Source: Nitrospira sp.
GTDB lineage: Bacteria > Nitrospirota > Nitrospiria > Nitrospirales > Nitrospiraceae
Direction of reading: 5' to 3'
DNA length: 64,000 bases
Assembly: GCA_005116835.1 (NCBI GenBank)
Contig: SWDM01000018.1
Location: 365,993-429,992 of the forward strand
A program made the position numbers and the translations under genes. Below are positions 55,719 to 63,969 of the stretch, in pieces (position 1 is the stretch's first letter; the number at the start of each line of letters is the position of its first letter). The notes below the pieces were generated by a model. The model was not told the origin of the DNA. It was given only the letters and a program-made list of their open reading frames with translations, and searched no databases.

Positions 55719-57611
55719 ATGTCTATGGATCAGATCGCCACAACAGAATCTCCCGTCGCAGCCGATATCGCTCCTAAGGGGCGTCGCAGCGACATTCGCA
55801 ATATCGCCATTATCGCCCACGTCGACCATGGCAAAACGACGCTCGTCGATGCCGTGCTCCGACAGACCCATGTCCATCGCAAGATCGACGATATGGGCGA
55901 ACGGATCATGGACTCGATGGACCAGGAACGTGAACGCGGGATCACCATCCGAGCCAAGAACGCCAGCGTGACTTACAAAGGTGTGAAGATCAACATCGTC
56001 GACACACCGGGCCACGCCGACTTCGGCGGCGAAGTCGAACGGACCCTGCGCATGGTGGACGGCGTCCTCATCTTGATCGACGCAAAAGAAGGCCCCATGC
56101 CACAAACAACCTTTGTGCTGAGGAAGGCGTTAGCGCTCGGCCACAAAGCCATCGTCGTCATCAACAAGATCGACCGTCCGGACGCGGTGATCGATGACGT
56201 GGTGAATCGAACCTTCGACTTGTTTGTCCATCTTGGCGCCACAGACGAGCAACTCGATTTCCCGATCGTCTACACCGCCGCGATCAAGGGGACTGCAACA
56301 CTCGACATCAATAAGCCCGGTACGGACATTCAGCCGCTCCTCGACACCGTCCTGGAAAAGATCCCAGCACCGGCCATCGACGCCGACGCGCCACTCCAGA
56401 TCCTGGTCCTCTCTCTGATCCAGGACCTCTACAAAGGCAAGATGGGAGTAGGAAAAATCCAATCCGGTTCGATCGCCCGCCGACAGAATGTGGTCGTACT
56501 CGGGAAGGACGGCGCCAAATTCCCTGGAAAAGTGTCAGACCTCGCAGTCTATTCAGGGCTCGAGCGGACGGATATCGAACGCGCGGAGGCAGGTGAAATC
56601 GTTGCGGTGGCAGGCCTGGACGAAGTGAGCATCGGCGATACGATCGCTGACGCAGAGAACCCGGTCGCACTGACCCGTGTGACAGTCGACGAGCCGACCG
56701 TCCAAATGACCTTCTCCGTGAACAATAGTCCGTTCGCCGGACGAGAAGGCAAGTACTTGACCTCCCGGCATTTGCGCGATCGACTCTTCAAAGAACTCGA
56801 AACCAACGTGTCGTTACGCGCGCAAGAGACGGATAGTGCGGATAAGTTCCTCGTCGCTGGTCGTGGAGAGTTGCATCTCGGCGTCTTGATCGAACAGATG
56901 AGGCGGGAAGGATACGAGCTGCAAGTCTCGCAACCGGAAGTGATTATCCACCGTGATGGGGAGAAGGTCCTCGAACCCTATGAAGAGCTGACGATCCAGG
57001 TGCCGGAAACCTATCAAGGCGCCGTGATTGAAGAACTCGGCAAGCGCCGCGGCGAGTTGCGCCATATGCGACTCATCCATTCCGACGCAGGACCGAGTGA
57101 AATGCATCTGGAGTACCATATCCCCACCCGCGGCATCATGGGGCTCAAGAACCTCTTGGTGGCTAAGACGCGCGGCACCATCATCATGCACCATGTCTTC
57201 GTCGCCTACGAACCGGTGGAGCAGCGCGACCTCACGGTGGCGACACACGGGTCGCTCGTCGCATGCGAAGACGGAGCCAGCACCGGCTATGCCATCTTCA
57301 TGACTCAGGATCGAGGGACCATGTTCATCGGCCCTGTCGTGGATGTCTATCGCGGGATGGTTGTCGGCGAGAACAGCCGGGATGAAGACATGGACGTGAA
57401 CGTCTGTAAAGAAAAGCAGCTGTCCAACATGCGGGCATCTGGCACCGATGAGGCCTTGGTCCTCACACCGCCACGGGAAATGGGTTTGGAGCTCGCGCTC
57501 GAATATATCGGCCCGGATGAACTGATTGAAGTCACACCGAAGAGTCTGCGTATTCGCAAACGGATACTCAACTCCGATGAACGCCGCAGGGCCAAGAAAT
57601 CGAGCAAATAG
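55719..57611 (+). CDS. typA: GTP-binding protein TypA/BipA
   Basis: Starting at [10 protein letters not shown] it is 630 residues. The translational GTPase domain has [53 protein letters not shown] and [12 protein letters not shown]. Domain II/III and the BipA-specific C-terminal region follow ([36 protein letters not shown]). TypA binds 70S ribosomes and helps 50S assembly and stress responses. The leader hairpin and U-tract immediately precede it. The length matches the family (about 605-615) with a short N-terminal extension. Confidence 0.95.
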   Translation: MSMDQIATTESPVAADIAPKGRRSDIRNIAIIAHVDHGKTTLVDAVLRQTHVHRKIDDMGERIMDSMDQERERGITIRAKNASVTYKGVKINIVDTPGHADFGGEVERTLRMVDGVLILIDAKEGPMPQTTFVLRKALALGHKAIVVINKIDRPDAVIDDVVNRTFDLFVHLGATDEQLDFPIVYTAAIKGTATLDINKPGTDIQPLLDTVLEKIPAPAIDADAPLQILVLSLIQDLYKGKMGVGKIQSGSIARRQNVVVLGKDGAKFPGKVSDLAVYSGLERTDIERAEAGEIVAVAGLDEVSIGDTIADAENPVALTRVTVDEPTVQMTFSVNNSPFAGREGKYLTSRHLRDRLFKELETNVSLRAQETDSADKFLVAGRGELHLGVLIEQMRREGYELQVSQPEVIIHRDGEKVLEPYEELTIQVPETYQGAVIEELGKRRGELRHMRLIHSDAGPSEMHLEYHIPTRGIMGLKNLLVAKTRGTIIMHHVFVAYEPVEQRDLTVATHGSLVACEDGASTGYAIFMTQDRGTMFIGPVVDVYRGMVVGENSRDEDMDVNVCKEKQLSNMRASGTDEALVLTPPREMGLELALEYIGPDELIEVTPKSLRIRKRILNSDERRRAKKSSK

Positions 57612-57624
57612 TCTCCTTGCAGCG

Positions 57625-58380
57625 ATGAGAATCAGGAAGAAAATCCCCAAACCTTCCGCCCGCAGGCCCCCGCTCTACTTCATCGGCTATCGGGGAACTG
57701 TGCCGGCGACTGAGGAACTCACCAGCTGGTATGACCGTGAATACGGCGGACCGCTGGTGCTGCGTGTCAACGAGCAGGAAACGGAATCCTGGCATGCGAC
57801 CCATGGCCCCTGGACGGCTCACATCGTAATCCCGCTTCCAGCCTCCCATATCGCGGGCCTCAAGCAGCAACTCGCCTGGGAGCACGAACATGTCGGCGCC
57901 GTCGCGCCATCCCTGATGCCCCCGCGCGATATGCCGGACAGCATTCTCTTTGCCGCTCGGCTCGCGCGGGGCCTGACACTCCTTTCGCAAGGCACAGCCT
58001 ATGACATCACCACCAACCAATACGTCAACCCGTCGGATTGGCAGGATCGCCCCTTGACCCAGTTCCTCGTCAGCGATCATATTCCGGTCCTACGGAACGA
58101 CGATGAGCAAAACAGCCGGACCTGGTGCTATACCCTTGGTCTGAGCAAGTTCGGAGTGGATGAGATCGAAATGTTCCTTCCGCCCGGTCTCCCGGACCAG
58201 CCGGTGCGCGAGACGCTCACAGACACAGCAGACGAATTGACCAGGACCGGACAGTCCCCAAAGGTTGGAAGCCAGATCCTGATTGGATCCTCGGGGCAAA
58301 ACGTGGTCATCGCCAATCACCGCACCGCTGCACCGGCCGGACGCATGTTGGGGTTTCGAGAAATTCGTCAGACTCAATAA
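57625..58380 (+). CDS. Hypothetical protein of unknown family
   Basis: This 251-residue protein starts at [20 protein letters not shown], 13 bp after typA stops, so it is co-transcribed. The basic N-terminus is followed by [20 protein letters not shown] and [20 protein letters not shown], and the C-terminal half includes [20 protein letters not shown]. It looks like a single globular alpha/beta domain resembling uncharacterised proteins with a suspected stress or immunity role. No catalytic residues can be named. Confidence 0.6.
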   Translation: MRIRKKIPKPSARRPPLYFIGYRGTVPATEELTSWYDREYGGPLVLRVNEQETESWHATHGPWTAHIVIPLPASHIAGLKQQLAWEHEHVGAVAPSLMPPRDMPDSILFAARLARGLTLLSQGTAYDITTNQYVNPSDWQDRPLTQFLVSDHIPVLRNDDEQNSRTWCYTLGLSKFGVDEIEMFLPPGLPDQPVRETLTDTADELTRTGQSPKVGSQILIGSSGQNVVIANHRTAAPAGRMLGFREIRQTQ

Positions 58381-58523
58381 TCATCAAGTTTTATCAAGTA
58401 CTTACATGTCAGTTGAATCCTGCTAGGCCTTCAGGACTGTTGACAAGGTTTCTAGCGGCACGGTACAAAATTACAGGTGACAGTGTCAGGGGCCGGACTA
58501 AACCCAGTGAAGGAGGTTCACAG

Positions 58524-58994
58524 ATGAGCGATGTAGCACCAGAAATCAAGGTAGGCGATACCGCACCGGATTTTAATTTAAAGGATCAGGACCAGAAGGA
58601 TGTGAAACTGAGCGACTACAAGGGCAAGAAGAATGTCGTGCTCTGCTTCTATCCGCTGGACTGGAGCCCGGTCTGTCAAGGCGAGAACAAGTGCTTGACC
58701 GACGACTTCCCCAAGTTCCAAACGGCGAATGCTGAACTGTTCGGCATCAGCTGCGACAGCTTCTTCTCGCACAAGGCGTGGGCAGACTCGATGGACCTCA
58801 AGCATCGGCTGCTGTCGGACGTGCATCGGACCACGGCAAAAGGCTATGGTCTCTATTTCGAGCCGTTGAACTGCTCGAAGCGCGCCACCGTCATCGTCGA
58901 CAAGAACGGCAAGGTCGCCTACGCGAAGGTCCAAGAGATCAAAGTCGCGCGGGAAGACAAAGAAATCCTCGAAGCGCTCGCGAAACTGAGCTAA
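58524..58994 (+). CDS. Peroxiredoxin
   Basis: This protein is 156 residues from [20 protein letters not shown] (GAAGGAGGTTC upstream). The peroxidatic cysteine is in [20 protein letters not shown] (about residue 47), followed by [11 protein letters not shown] and [17 protein letters not shown]. It reduces hydrogen peroxide or organic peroxides. A further cysteine in the NKC segment may resolve it. A thioredoxin-like protein with a CEPC motif is encoded 88 bp downstream and may be its reductant. Confidence 0.9.
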   Translation: MSDVAPEIKVGDTAPDFNLKDQDQKDVKLSDYKGKKNVVLCFYPLDWSPVCQGENKCLTDDFPKFQTANAELFGISCDSFFSHKAWADSMDLKHRLLSDVHRTTAKGYGLYFEPLNCSKRATVIVDKNGKVAYAKVQEIKVAREDKEILEALAKLS

Positions 58995-59006
58995 ACCTCG
59001 GTCTTA

Positions 59007-59082
59007 AAGTCCGAAAGTCGAATGTCTTCAAGTCGAAGGCGTTCAGACTTTCGGACTTTTGACTTTACGACTTTGTGACTTT
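59007..59082. repeat. AT-rich inverted repeat of AAGTCCGAAAGTC words
   Basis: AAGTCCGAAAGTC (59009-59021 region) has an exact complement GACTTTCGGACTT (59047-59059), with further AGTCGAA/TTTGACTTTACGACTTT words. It fills the gap between the peroxiredoxin stop and the thioredoxin-like start, so the start codon sits at the foot of the structure. Confidence 0.7.
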
Positions 59083-59415
59083 ATGAGCGGGATCGTCGAA
59101 GACGTCAGAGACGAAAACTACAAAGAGTTCACTGATGCGCCCGCATCGATCGTCGCTTACGGTTTAGCGACCTGTGAACCCTGCCTGGCCTACGACCCCA
59201 TCCTGGTAGAGACCGCCGCGAAGTTTCCCGATGTCAAAATCGGCAAGGCCAAGATGCACGTCCCTGGCCGCTGCCGCGAGATTAAGAAGGCTCACACCTT
59301 CGAAACCTATCCCACGACCCATTTCTTTTCCAACGGTAAGCTACTCCTCACCCGCGAAGGGGTGGTAGAGCCGGCCGAGCTCGCCGCGCTGATTTCGGAT
59401 CATTTACTGAAATAA
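59083..59415 (+). CDS. Thioredoxin-like protein with CEPC motif
   Basis: This protein is 110 residues from MSGIVEDVRDENYKEFTDAP. The thioredoxin fold is indicated by ASIVAYGLATCEPCLAYDPI (CxxC as CEPC), KIGKAKMHV, and a cis-proline region FETYPTTHFFSNGKLLL. The WCGPC tryptophan is absent (ATCEPC), suggesting a specialised reductase. The peroxiredoxin upstream is a plausible partner. Its translation start has no obvious purine-rich ribosome site because the repeat lies directly upstream. Confidence 0.82.
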   Translation: MSGIVEDVRDENYKEFTDAPASIVAYGLATCEPCLAYDPILVETAAKFPDVKIGKAKMHVPGRCREIKKAHTFETYPTTHFFSNGKLLLTREGVVEPAELAALISDHLLK

Positions 59416-59566
59416 TTGCAGACAGGCTCGGTGAGGTGTGTGCGGGACTCAACCGCACCTGCGCCTTCCGCGACACCCTGCCACGGCGCTCTGAAGCGGA
59501 ACCCGTGAAGGTCGCTCCGGAGGCACGGGAGCGAGGGGACACGGGCCACCGGCTCAGAGGCAGGAT

Positions 59567-60046
59567 CTATTTCATCATTCGCGGCTTGGAGCAATGTTCA
59601 TGCTGAATCAGCCAAGCTGAACCTTCTTTACGCAGGATCGTGGTGCATTGCCCGGAGTCCTGCCCTTCGAGTTCGCCTTTCCTGAGCGACTGAAAGACAT
59701 AGTCGTAGGTGGCCCAAGCCATTGGGCCAAGCATGTGAGCATGCAGGTTCGATACGACACTGATAAAGCGGAGGGTGCTTCCCTTGTTGAGTTCTGATTC
59801 ATAATCCGACAACCACTTCTCGATCGACTCCCGCGTTTCCGTCTCGCCGTCCTGAATACCGACATAGTCGGGGGTGTAGAGCTTCAGCACCGCCTGTTTG
59901 TCTTTGGTTTCAGAGAAGGTTGCGGATGCCATGGCAGCATCCTTGATGGTCTTCTCAATGATTCCCTTTTCCTCTGCAGGCCAAGCTGTGGCTGCCCATG
60001 AGAGACAGGCTATCATCATCACACAAGCAAGTTGGCTTTTCTTCAT
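59567..60046 (-). CDS. Exported SnoaL/NTF2-like protein
   Basis: This protein is 159 residues from MKKSQLACVMMIACLSWAAT (GGAGCGGT upstream). A signal peptide ends near AWPA. The mature part (KDKQAVLKLYTPDYVGIQDG, ETRESIEKWLSDYESEL, AHMLGPMAWATYDYVFQSLR, TTILRKEGSAWLIQHEHCSK) is a SnoaL/DUF4440-like ketosteroid-isomerase fold. The ligand is unknown. It lies 29 bp downstream of the PTPS-like gene. Confidence 0.82.
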   Translation of the reverse strand: MKKSQLACVMMIACLSWAATAWPAEEKGIIEKTIKDAAMASATFSETKDKQAVLKLYTPDYVGIQDGETETRESIEKWLSDYESELNKGSTLRFISVVSNLHAHMLGPMAWATYDYVFQSLRKGELEGQDSGQCTTILRKEGSAWLIQHEHCSKPRMMK

Positions 60047-60075
60047 ACCGCTCCAAAAGGACGGTTTCCGACCGA

Positions 60076-60828
60076 TCAACCGGAATACTCGAACGAGAGA
60101 TCGCGAGACTGGATGACGCGAACGTTGGCGAGCTGACCCGACAAGATACCGGACACGAGCGACTTCCAAACCCATTCGGCAAGTTGCCCGCCCGTGACAG
60201 ACTCAGCGCCCAGAACTTGGCGCAGATCCTGGCGGTCCAATACCTTCACAACTTTTTCTTGCACCAAGCGATCCAGCGCCCCGATATCGGTCACCATCCC
60301 CGTCACCGGATCGATCGCGCCGTGAACCGTGACGAAACAATCCCATTCGCGGCCTTGATTGCCATCTTGCAGAGCCATGAACGAATAACGGCGCGTGACG
60401 CTGGCCACGTCGATCCCTGCTGCCGCCGTCACCTCGGCATACAGATCCTCATCCTCATATAACCGGATCGCGTGGAGAGTACCGATGTCCTTCTGCCGAT
60501 CAAGCTTGCTCCAGAGGACCCGAGCCAGGTTTTCTGACGTGGGAATCTTCTTCTTGAAGTAGGGCATATCCAGATTCAAATTCTTGTGGTCGAATTCTTC
60601 AAGCACATTGAGCAAGATGAGCTTCAAGTCGAAGAGGTTCACGACCATGCCGGTCTTCGGATCCACTTCGCCTAAGACCGTCACCTCGACCATATAATTG
60701 TGCCCGTGCGCCGGCGGGTTGTAGCAGAGGCCGAACACCGCGCGGTTCTTCGCCTCATCCCATTCGGGCTTGATATAGCGGTGCGCTGCAGCAAATTCGA
60801 TGCGCTTTGTGAGAAGAACGGTAGACAT
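60076..60828 (-). CDS. Fused two-domain 6-pyruvoyl-tetrahydropterin synthase/QueD-like protein
   Basis: The start MSTVLLTKRIEFAAAHRYIK gives 250 residues, twice a normal QueD. Domain 1 (about 1-130) has the zinc histidines in AAHRY and HGHNY, the conserved Cys in GLCYNPPAHGH, the DH of EEFDHKNLNL and PTSENLA. Domain 2 (about 135-250) follows the same secondary-structure order (RRYSFMALQD, GMVTDIGALDRLVQEKVVKV) but lacks the HGH, the DH and the SEN equivalents, so it is probably non-catalytic. The product would be a pterin intermediate, for queuosine or another pterin, from dihydroneopterin triphosphate. Confidence 0.85.
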   Translation of the reverse strand: MSTVLLTKRIEFAAAHRYIKPEWDEAKNRAVFGLCYNPPAHGHNYMVEVTVLGEVDPKTGMVVNLFDLKLILLNVLEEFDHKNLNLDMPYFKKKIPTSENLARVLWSKLDRQKDIGTLHAIRLYEDEDLYAEVTAAAGIDVASVTRRYSFMALQDGNQGREWDCFVTVHGAIDPVTGMVTDIGALDRLVQEKVVKVLDRQDLRQVLGAESVTGGQLAEWVWKSLVSGILSGQLANVRVIQSRDLSFEYSG

Positions 60829-60837
60829 AGTTTCTCG

Positions 60838-60889
60838 TGCTGAGTGCTGAGTGCTGAGTGCTGAGTGCTGAGTGCTGAGTGCTGAGTGC
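60838..60889. repeat. 7-bp tandem repeat (GTGCTGA, about 7 copies)
   Basis: The unit GCTGAGT repeats about seven times without interruption just upstream of the PTPS-like gene's start codon, in its 5' leader on the minus strand. Such arrays can vary in length between strains by slippage. The word matches the perfect inverted repeat at 5887-5964. Confidence 0.85.
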
Positions 60890-60966
60890 AAGACTTCGTC
60901 CAGACGGACAACTCAAAACTCAGAATTCAACATTACACATTCATCATTGACTTGGGCGCTTACGCG

Positions 60967-61008
60967 CCCAGCAGGATGCTCAAAAAGGCCGTCCAGCAAG
61001 GCCGCAGC
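60967..61008. repeat. Dispersed inverted-repeat element, partial copy 4
   Basis: The word AGGATGCTCAAAAAGGCC and the following CCAGCAAGGCCGCAGCG match the left end of copy 1. No matching right end is found nearby, so only one terminus remains. It supplies the final codons and the stop of the truncated cytochrome gene. Confidence 0.75.
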
Positions 61009-61228
61009 GATCCTTGTTCCCATCGATACCATGACAGTAATGACACACGCCCTTCCCGTTGAAGACTGATCTGCCTCGCTCGGCATCGCCTGCCGGCATT
61101 GTGCTCTTGGGCGACGGCGAGGGACCAGCCAAGGCATTCATTTGAGAGATGTCTGTGATCTGGATCCCCACCAGAAGAAAGCAGGCAAGAATAAGTCCTC
61201 GGAGAGGTTTATGCGTCGAGCCACTCAT
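60980..61228 (-). pseudogene. Truncated c-type cytochrome
   Basis: The start MSGSTHKPLRGLILACFLLV (AAGGGTAATGTG upstream) begins a signal peptide. The mature part ends shortly after the heme motif: GDAERGRSVFNGKG, VCHYCH, GIDGNKD, then RCGLAGRPF stop. The last nine residues are encoded by the repeat element. A working class I cytochrome c needs about 60 more residues and an axial methionine after CxxCH, all missing. It is probably a remnant cut by insertion or deletion at the element. Confidence 0.75.
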
Positions 61229-61420
61229 CACATTACCCTTCCAATCGATCATAATCTTGTCCATAGAGCTCGCTGATGGTGTGCTGCTCACTCGTGAGAC
61301 TCCTTGTTCATGCAAGCGAAGAACATATAGCTGATAGGGTATGGTTCAGAATAAAAACAGAAGGTCCGTACCATCAGCTATAAGCCATCGGCCATACGCT
61401 CTTATCCCTTAAGAAGCGTT

Positions 61421-61927
61421 TCACGAACCGCTTTTGACTTTAAACTCCAAATGACAGGCGACACAGGCCTTCAGAACCTTGTTGAACTTCGGCAAGATCT
61501 GCTTCAGATCTTTCGTGGAGATAATGCGCGCCAACTCTTCCGCCGCCGCATTATGCGCCTGAGCTAATTCGATATAGGCTAGAGGAAATTGTCCCAGCTG
61601 TTGATGCGCCTCGGGGAGAGGCGCGTCTTGGCGCGCCTGGGGCTGGGTGGGTGAGATAAGATGCCGGTGCATGAAAAAACCCAGGTGGGATTCGGTCAGC
61701 CCCTTCGCCAACTCATAGTCCTCTTCGACCAGCGCGTTCACGATCACCTGAATAGATTCCAGGTGCTGCAACATCACCGCACGATGTTCTTTCCCTGCCG
61801 GTGACGACAATGGAATGGGGTGCCTGGTATCGGAGATGGCATAGGGATTGGGGCGCTGTTCCCCATGGAAAGGATATACCTGGCTGCATCCCGTTGATAA
61901 CACGAGACAAAGGGCCCCCAGAGCCAT
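61421..61927 (-). CDS. Lipoprotein with C-terminal CxxCH heme motif (cytochrome c'-like)
   Basis: The start MALGALCLVLSTGC gives about 168 residues with lipobox cysteine at residue 14; the frame can be extended 19 codons upstream without a better ribosome site. The mature part is helical (EDYELAKGLTESHLGFFMHR, QLGQFPLAYIELAQAHNAAA) with CVACH near the C-terminus (KACVACHLEFKV), the placement typical of cytochrome c'/c-556. It probably carries one heme, high-spin or bis-liganded, at the membrane. Confidence 0.8.
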   Translation of the reverse strand: MALGALCLVLSTGCSQVYPFHGEQRPNPYAISDTRHPIPLSSPAGKEHRAVMLQHLESIQVIVNALVEEDYELAKGLTESHLGFFMHRHLISPTQPQARQDAPLPEAHQQLGQFPLAYIELAQAHNAAAEELARIISTKDLKQILPKFNKVLKACVACHLEFKVKSGS

Positions 61928-62099
61928 TCTTCCGATGAGGTCCTGGTTCTCTCTATATAATGGTAGGGACAAAACCAGTGGCATTATGAGTCTTTCTAAG
62001 ATAAATCAACGAGTTAGTGCGTCGGTATCGATTTTCAGCCCTTGACACGCAAGATCAGCGAATTCTCGATTGCACCAGCCCTCTCTGACTACGGCAACG

Positions 62100-62411
62100 T
62101 CAGTTGCAACATTTGTCCATTTTTTCCTTCATGGCCTCTCGCCCGGCTTTCACCGCCGCCTCGGCATCCGCCGTTTTCTCTGCGAGGAACCTTGTGCCAC
62201 GATCGATAGTCTCATCAAGGGAGGCTCGCACCTCCTTCGCCCTTTCAAGAACTTCTTCCTCCGTTTTTCTCGCATAGCCCTTCAAGGCTCGCCGCGCTTC
62301 TTCCCCGGACTTAGGCGCGAGAAGAAGGCCTGCCACCACTCCAGCCACAGCTCCCCCTAACAATGCGAGTACCACAGCCGGCGCCGAACATTGTGTCTCT
62401 CGATTGTCCAT
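62100..62411 (-). CDS. YtxH-like membrane-associated protein
   Basis: This protein is 103 residues from MDNRETQCSAPAVVLALLGG (CAAGGAGGGATT upstream). One glycine-rich transmembrane helix (GGAVAGVVAGLLLAPKSGEE) precedes a long amphipathic helix (KGYARKTEEEVLERAKEVRA) and ends with paired cysteines (DKCCN). This is the layout of YtxH general-stress proteins; the biochemical role is unknown. Confidence 0.8.
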   Translation of the reverse strand: MDNRETQCSAPAVVLALLGGAVAGVVAGLLLAPKSGEEARRALKGYARKTEEEVLERAKEVRASLDETIDRGTRFLAEKTADAEAAVKAGREAMKEKMDKCCN

Positions 62412-62642
62412 AGGAATCCCTCCTTGGATAAATTGTGTCTCGCTCATTTAAAAGCGAAGGACGTGCCAGAAAAGCAGAACCTGGAATGCACTCATTACTG
62501 TGATTTGACGAGGCATTGAGGGAACTCATGAGGAAGGGAGACCTGCTCCTGTGGCATTCCAGGTCTTAGGAGAACAGAGCGCTGTCGCAATAGGCAACAA
62601 CCAGCAACGCGGATGCGGCAGCCCATCCTTCACCCTGTCCCA

Positions 62643-63080
62643 TCATGCTGGCCCATGCTCACCGGTGAAGCTTCGGAGGTACTGGATGAGGGCCCAGATC
62701 TCTCCGTCCGTCAATTGATCTCCATATCCAACTAAGCCGGTACCGGGCGATCCGTTTTTAATCAACCAGAAGACTTCGCCTTCCGTACGCTGGCTCCAGA
62801 ATCCCTGGTCCTGGAAATTGCGCGGTGAGGGATTCAACCGGGTGGCCAAAGGCCCATTACCGTCCCCATCTTTCCCATGACACCTGAAGCAGGCGCCCTT
62901 GCCGTTATAGATCGTCTTCCCCTGCGCGGCGGTCTCAGGGGAATTCGGCAAGGGGCTCGTGAGCACGCGCGCCTCGGCCAGCTTGTCAGCCGGCACCAAC
63001 AACTGGACCCTCTGCCGTTCGGCAGCCCAGGAAGGGATGGTAAGAGAAACCACGAAGGCCAGTAATAGAAATATGCTCAT
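62643..63080 (-). CDS. Single-heme class I cytochrome c
   Basis: This 145-residue protein has a signal peptide (MSIFLLLAFVVSLTIPSWAA). The heme motif is CFRCH (about residue 87, in YNGKGACFRCHGKDGDGNG). The axial methionine region is not clear; candidate loops are NGSPGTGLVGYGDQLTDGEI, where a Met would be expected in the GTGM context but Leu (GTGL) is present. The absent canonical methionine is an oddity that would raise or lower redox potential or change ligation. It is periplasmic. Confidence 0.83.
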   Translation of the reverse strand: MSIFLLLAFVVSLTIPSWAAERQRVQLLVPADKLAEARVLTSPLPNSPETAAQGKTIYNGKGACFRCHGKDGDGNGPLATRLNPSPRNFQDQGFWSQRTEGEVFWLIKNGSPGTGLVGYGDQLTDGEIWALIQYLRSFTGEHGPA

Positions 63081-63168
63081 TCCATATCCGTACTTGAAAG
63101 AATATACGATGTGCTCTCGTTAGCATTGAAAGCCAGGAAGCCTTGGTCTGTCGGCCCTGTTTCTGACT

Positions 63169-63429
63169 TCATACGTTTCCCCCAAACAGTTTCATGCCGT
63201 TGTGAATCATCATGACAATGGCGACCAGGATTGCGATTCCGGCGAAACTCTTTGCCAATGTCGCCTGTGAGACCTGTTGAGCGCCCCACGATCCTCCGGT
63301 CATGCCGATGGCGCTACCAAGCAGCAAGAGACCAGCGAGAGGCCAATCCACCTGCCCCGATTGCAGATGGCCGACGAGTCCTCCGATGGCAACGAGGGCA
63401 ATAATCAGCAGTGAGGTGCTCACAGCCAT
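63169..63429 (-). CDS. TauE/SafE permease, C-terminal half
   Basis: These 86 residues start MAVSTSLLIIALVAIGGLVG and carry three transmembrane helices, ending MIHNGMKLFGGNV. They continue the upstream frame directly: the stop of the N-terminal half (TGA) is followed immediately by this ATG with no gap. In intact relatives the segment reads as one protein through this point (PMxxAVxTSLLII). Confidence 0.8.
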   Translation of the reverse strand: MAVSTSLLIIALVAIGGLVGHLQSGQVDWPLAGLLLLGSAIGMTGGSWGAQQVSQATLAKSFAGIAILVAIVMMIHNGMKLFGGNV

Positions 63430-63969
63430 TCACATGGGAAACCCCAGCACAAGGGCGAGTGCCGGCACGATCACGAAGCCGCCGCCGACGCCGAAGAATC
63501 CGGTCAACAGCCCGACGACCATGCCGATCAGCGAGACCTTGACCCAGCAGGAACGAGGAAAGCGTTCAGCACAGCTCTCGCCGGTAAATTGGCTGTCGCT
63601 TTGACTGCTGCTTCGCCACATCCGCCAGGCCGATACGATCATCACGACGCTGAACAGCAGGAGCACCGTTTCTCCCTGCACGAACCGATGGCCGAATGCG
63701 CCGACCCATGCGCCGGCTGCGCCGGTGATGCTGAAGATCAATCCTGGCTTCACCCTCACCTCATCGGACTTTCTCCGTTGAAACACGCCGATCAAGGCCG
63801 AAGCCGCGACCACCATCAACGACAGAACAGTGGCCGGCTGCACCTTCATGCCGAGCAGGTATACCAGCAGCGGAATTGCCAGGAGGGAACCACCTCCGCC
63901 GGTGGCCCCCAGCGCAAAGCCGATCAATCCTCCTGATAGAAGGGCCAATCCTGCATGGTCAATGGTCAT
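63430..63969 (-). CDS. TauE/SafE permease, N-terminal half
   Basis: This 179-residue frame has the first TauE/SafE repeat (GGLIGFALGATGGGGSLLAI, PLLVYLLGMKVQPATVLSLM) and begins the second (GLLTGFFGVGGGFVIVPALA, LVLGFPM stop). The family moves sulfite, sulfoacetate or related organic anions. It ends with TGA at 63432-63430 followed directly by ATG, so either an in-frame nonsense change split the gene, or the halves are made separately by UGA-AUG reinitiation and reassemble. Confidence 0.85.
   Translation of the reverse strand: MTIDHAGLALLSGGLIGFALGATGGGGSLLAIPLLVYLLGMKVQPATVLSLMVVAASALIGVFQRRKSDEVRVKPGLIFSITGAAGAWVGAFGHRFVQGETVLLLFSVVMIVSAWRMWRSSSQSDSQFTGESCAERFPRSCWVKVSLIGMVVGLLTGFFGVGGGFVIVPALALVLGFPM

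Noticed and set aside
56814-57650. 278-codon minus-strand frame opposite typA
   Set aside because: Antisense shadow; typA is strongly supported.
60838-60889. CRISPR-like array
   Set aside because: The 7-bp units are contiguous with no spacers and no cas genes are nearby; it is a simple tandem repeat.
63430-63432. Selenocysteine codon (UGA) in the TauE/SafE gene
   Set aside because: No SECIS-like hairpin is apparent just downstream, the site is a membrane-loop position with no redox role, and an ATG follows immediately.
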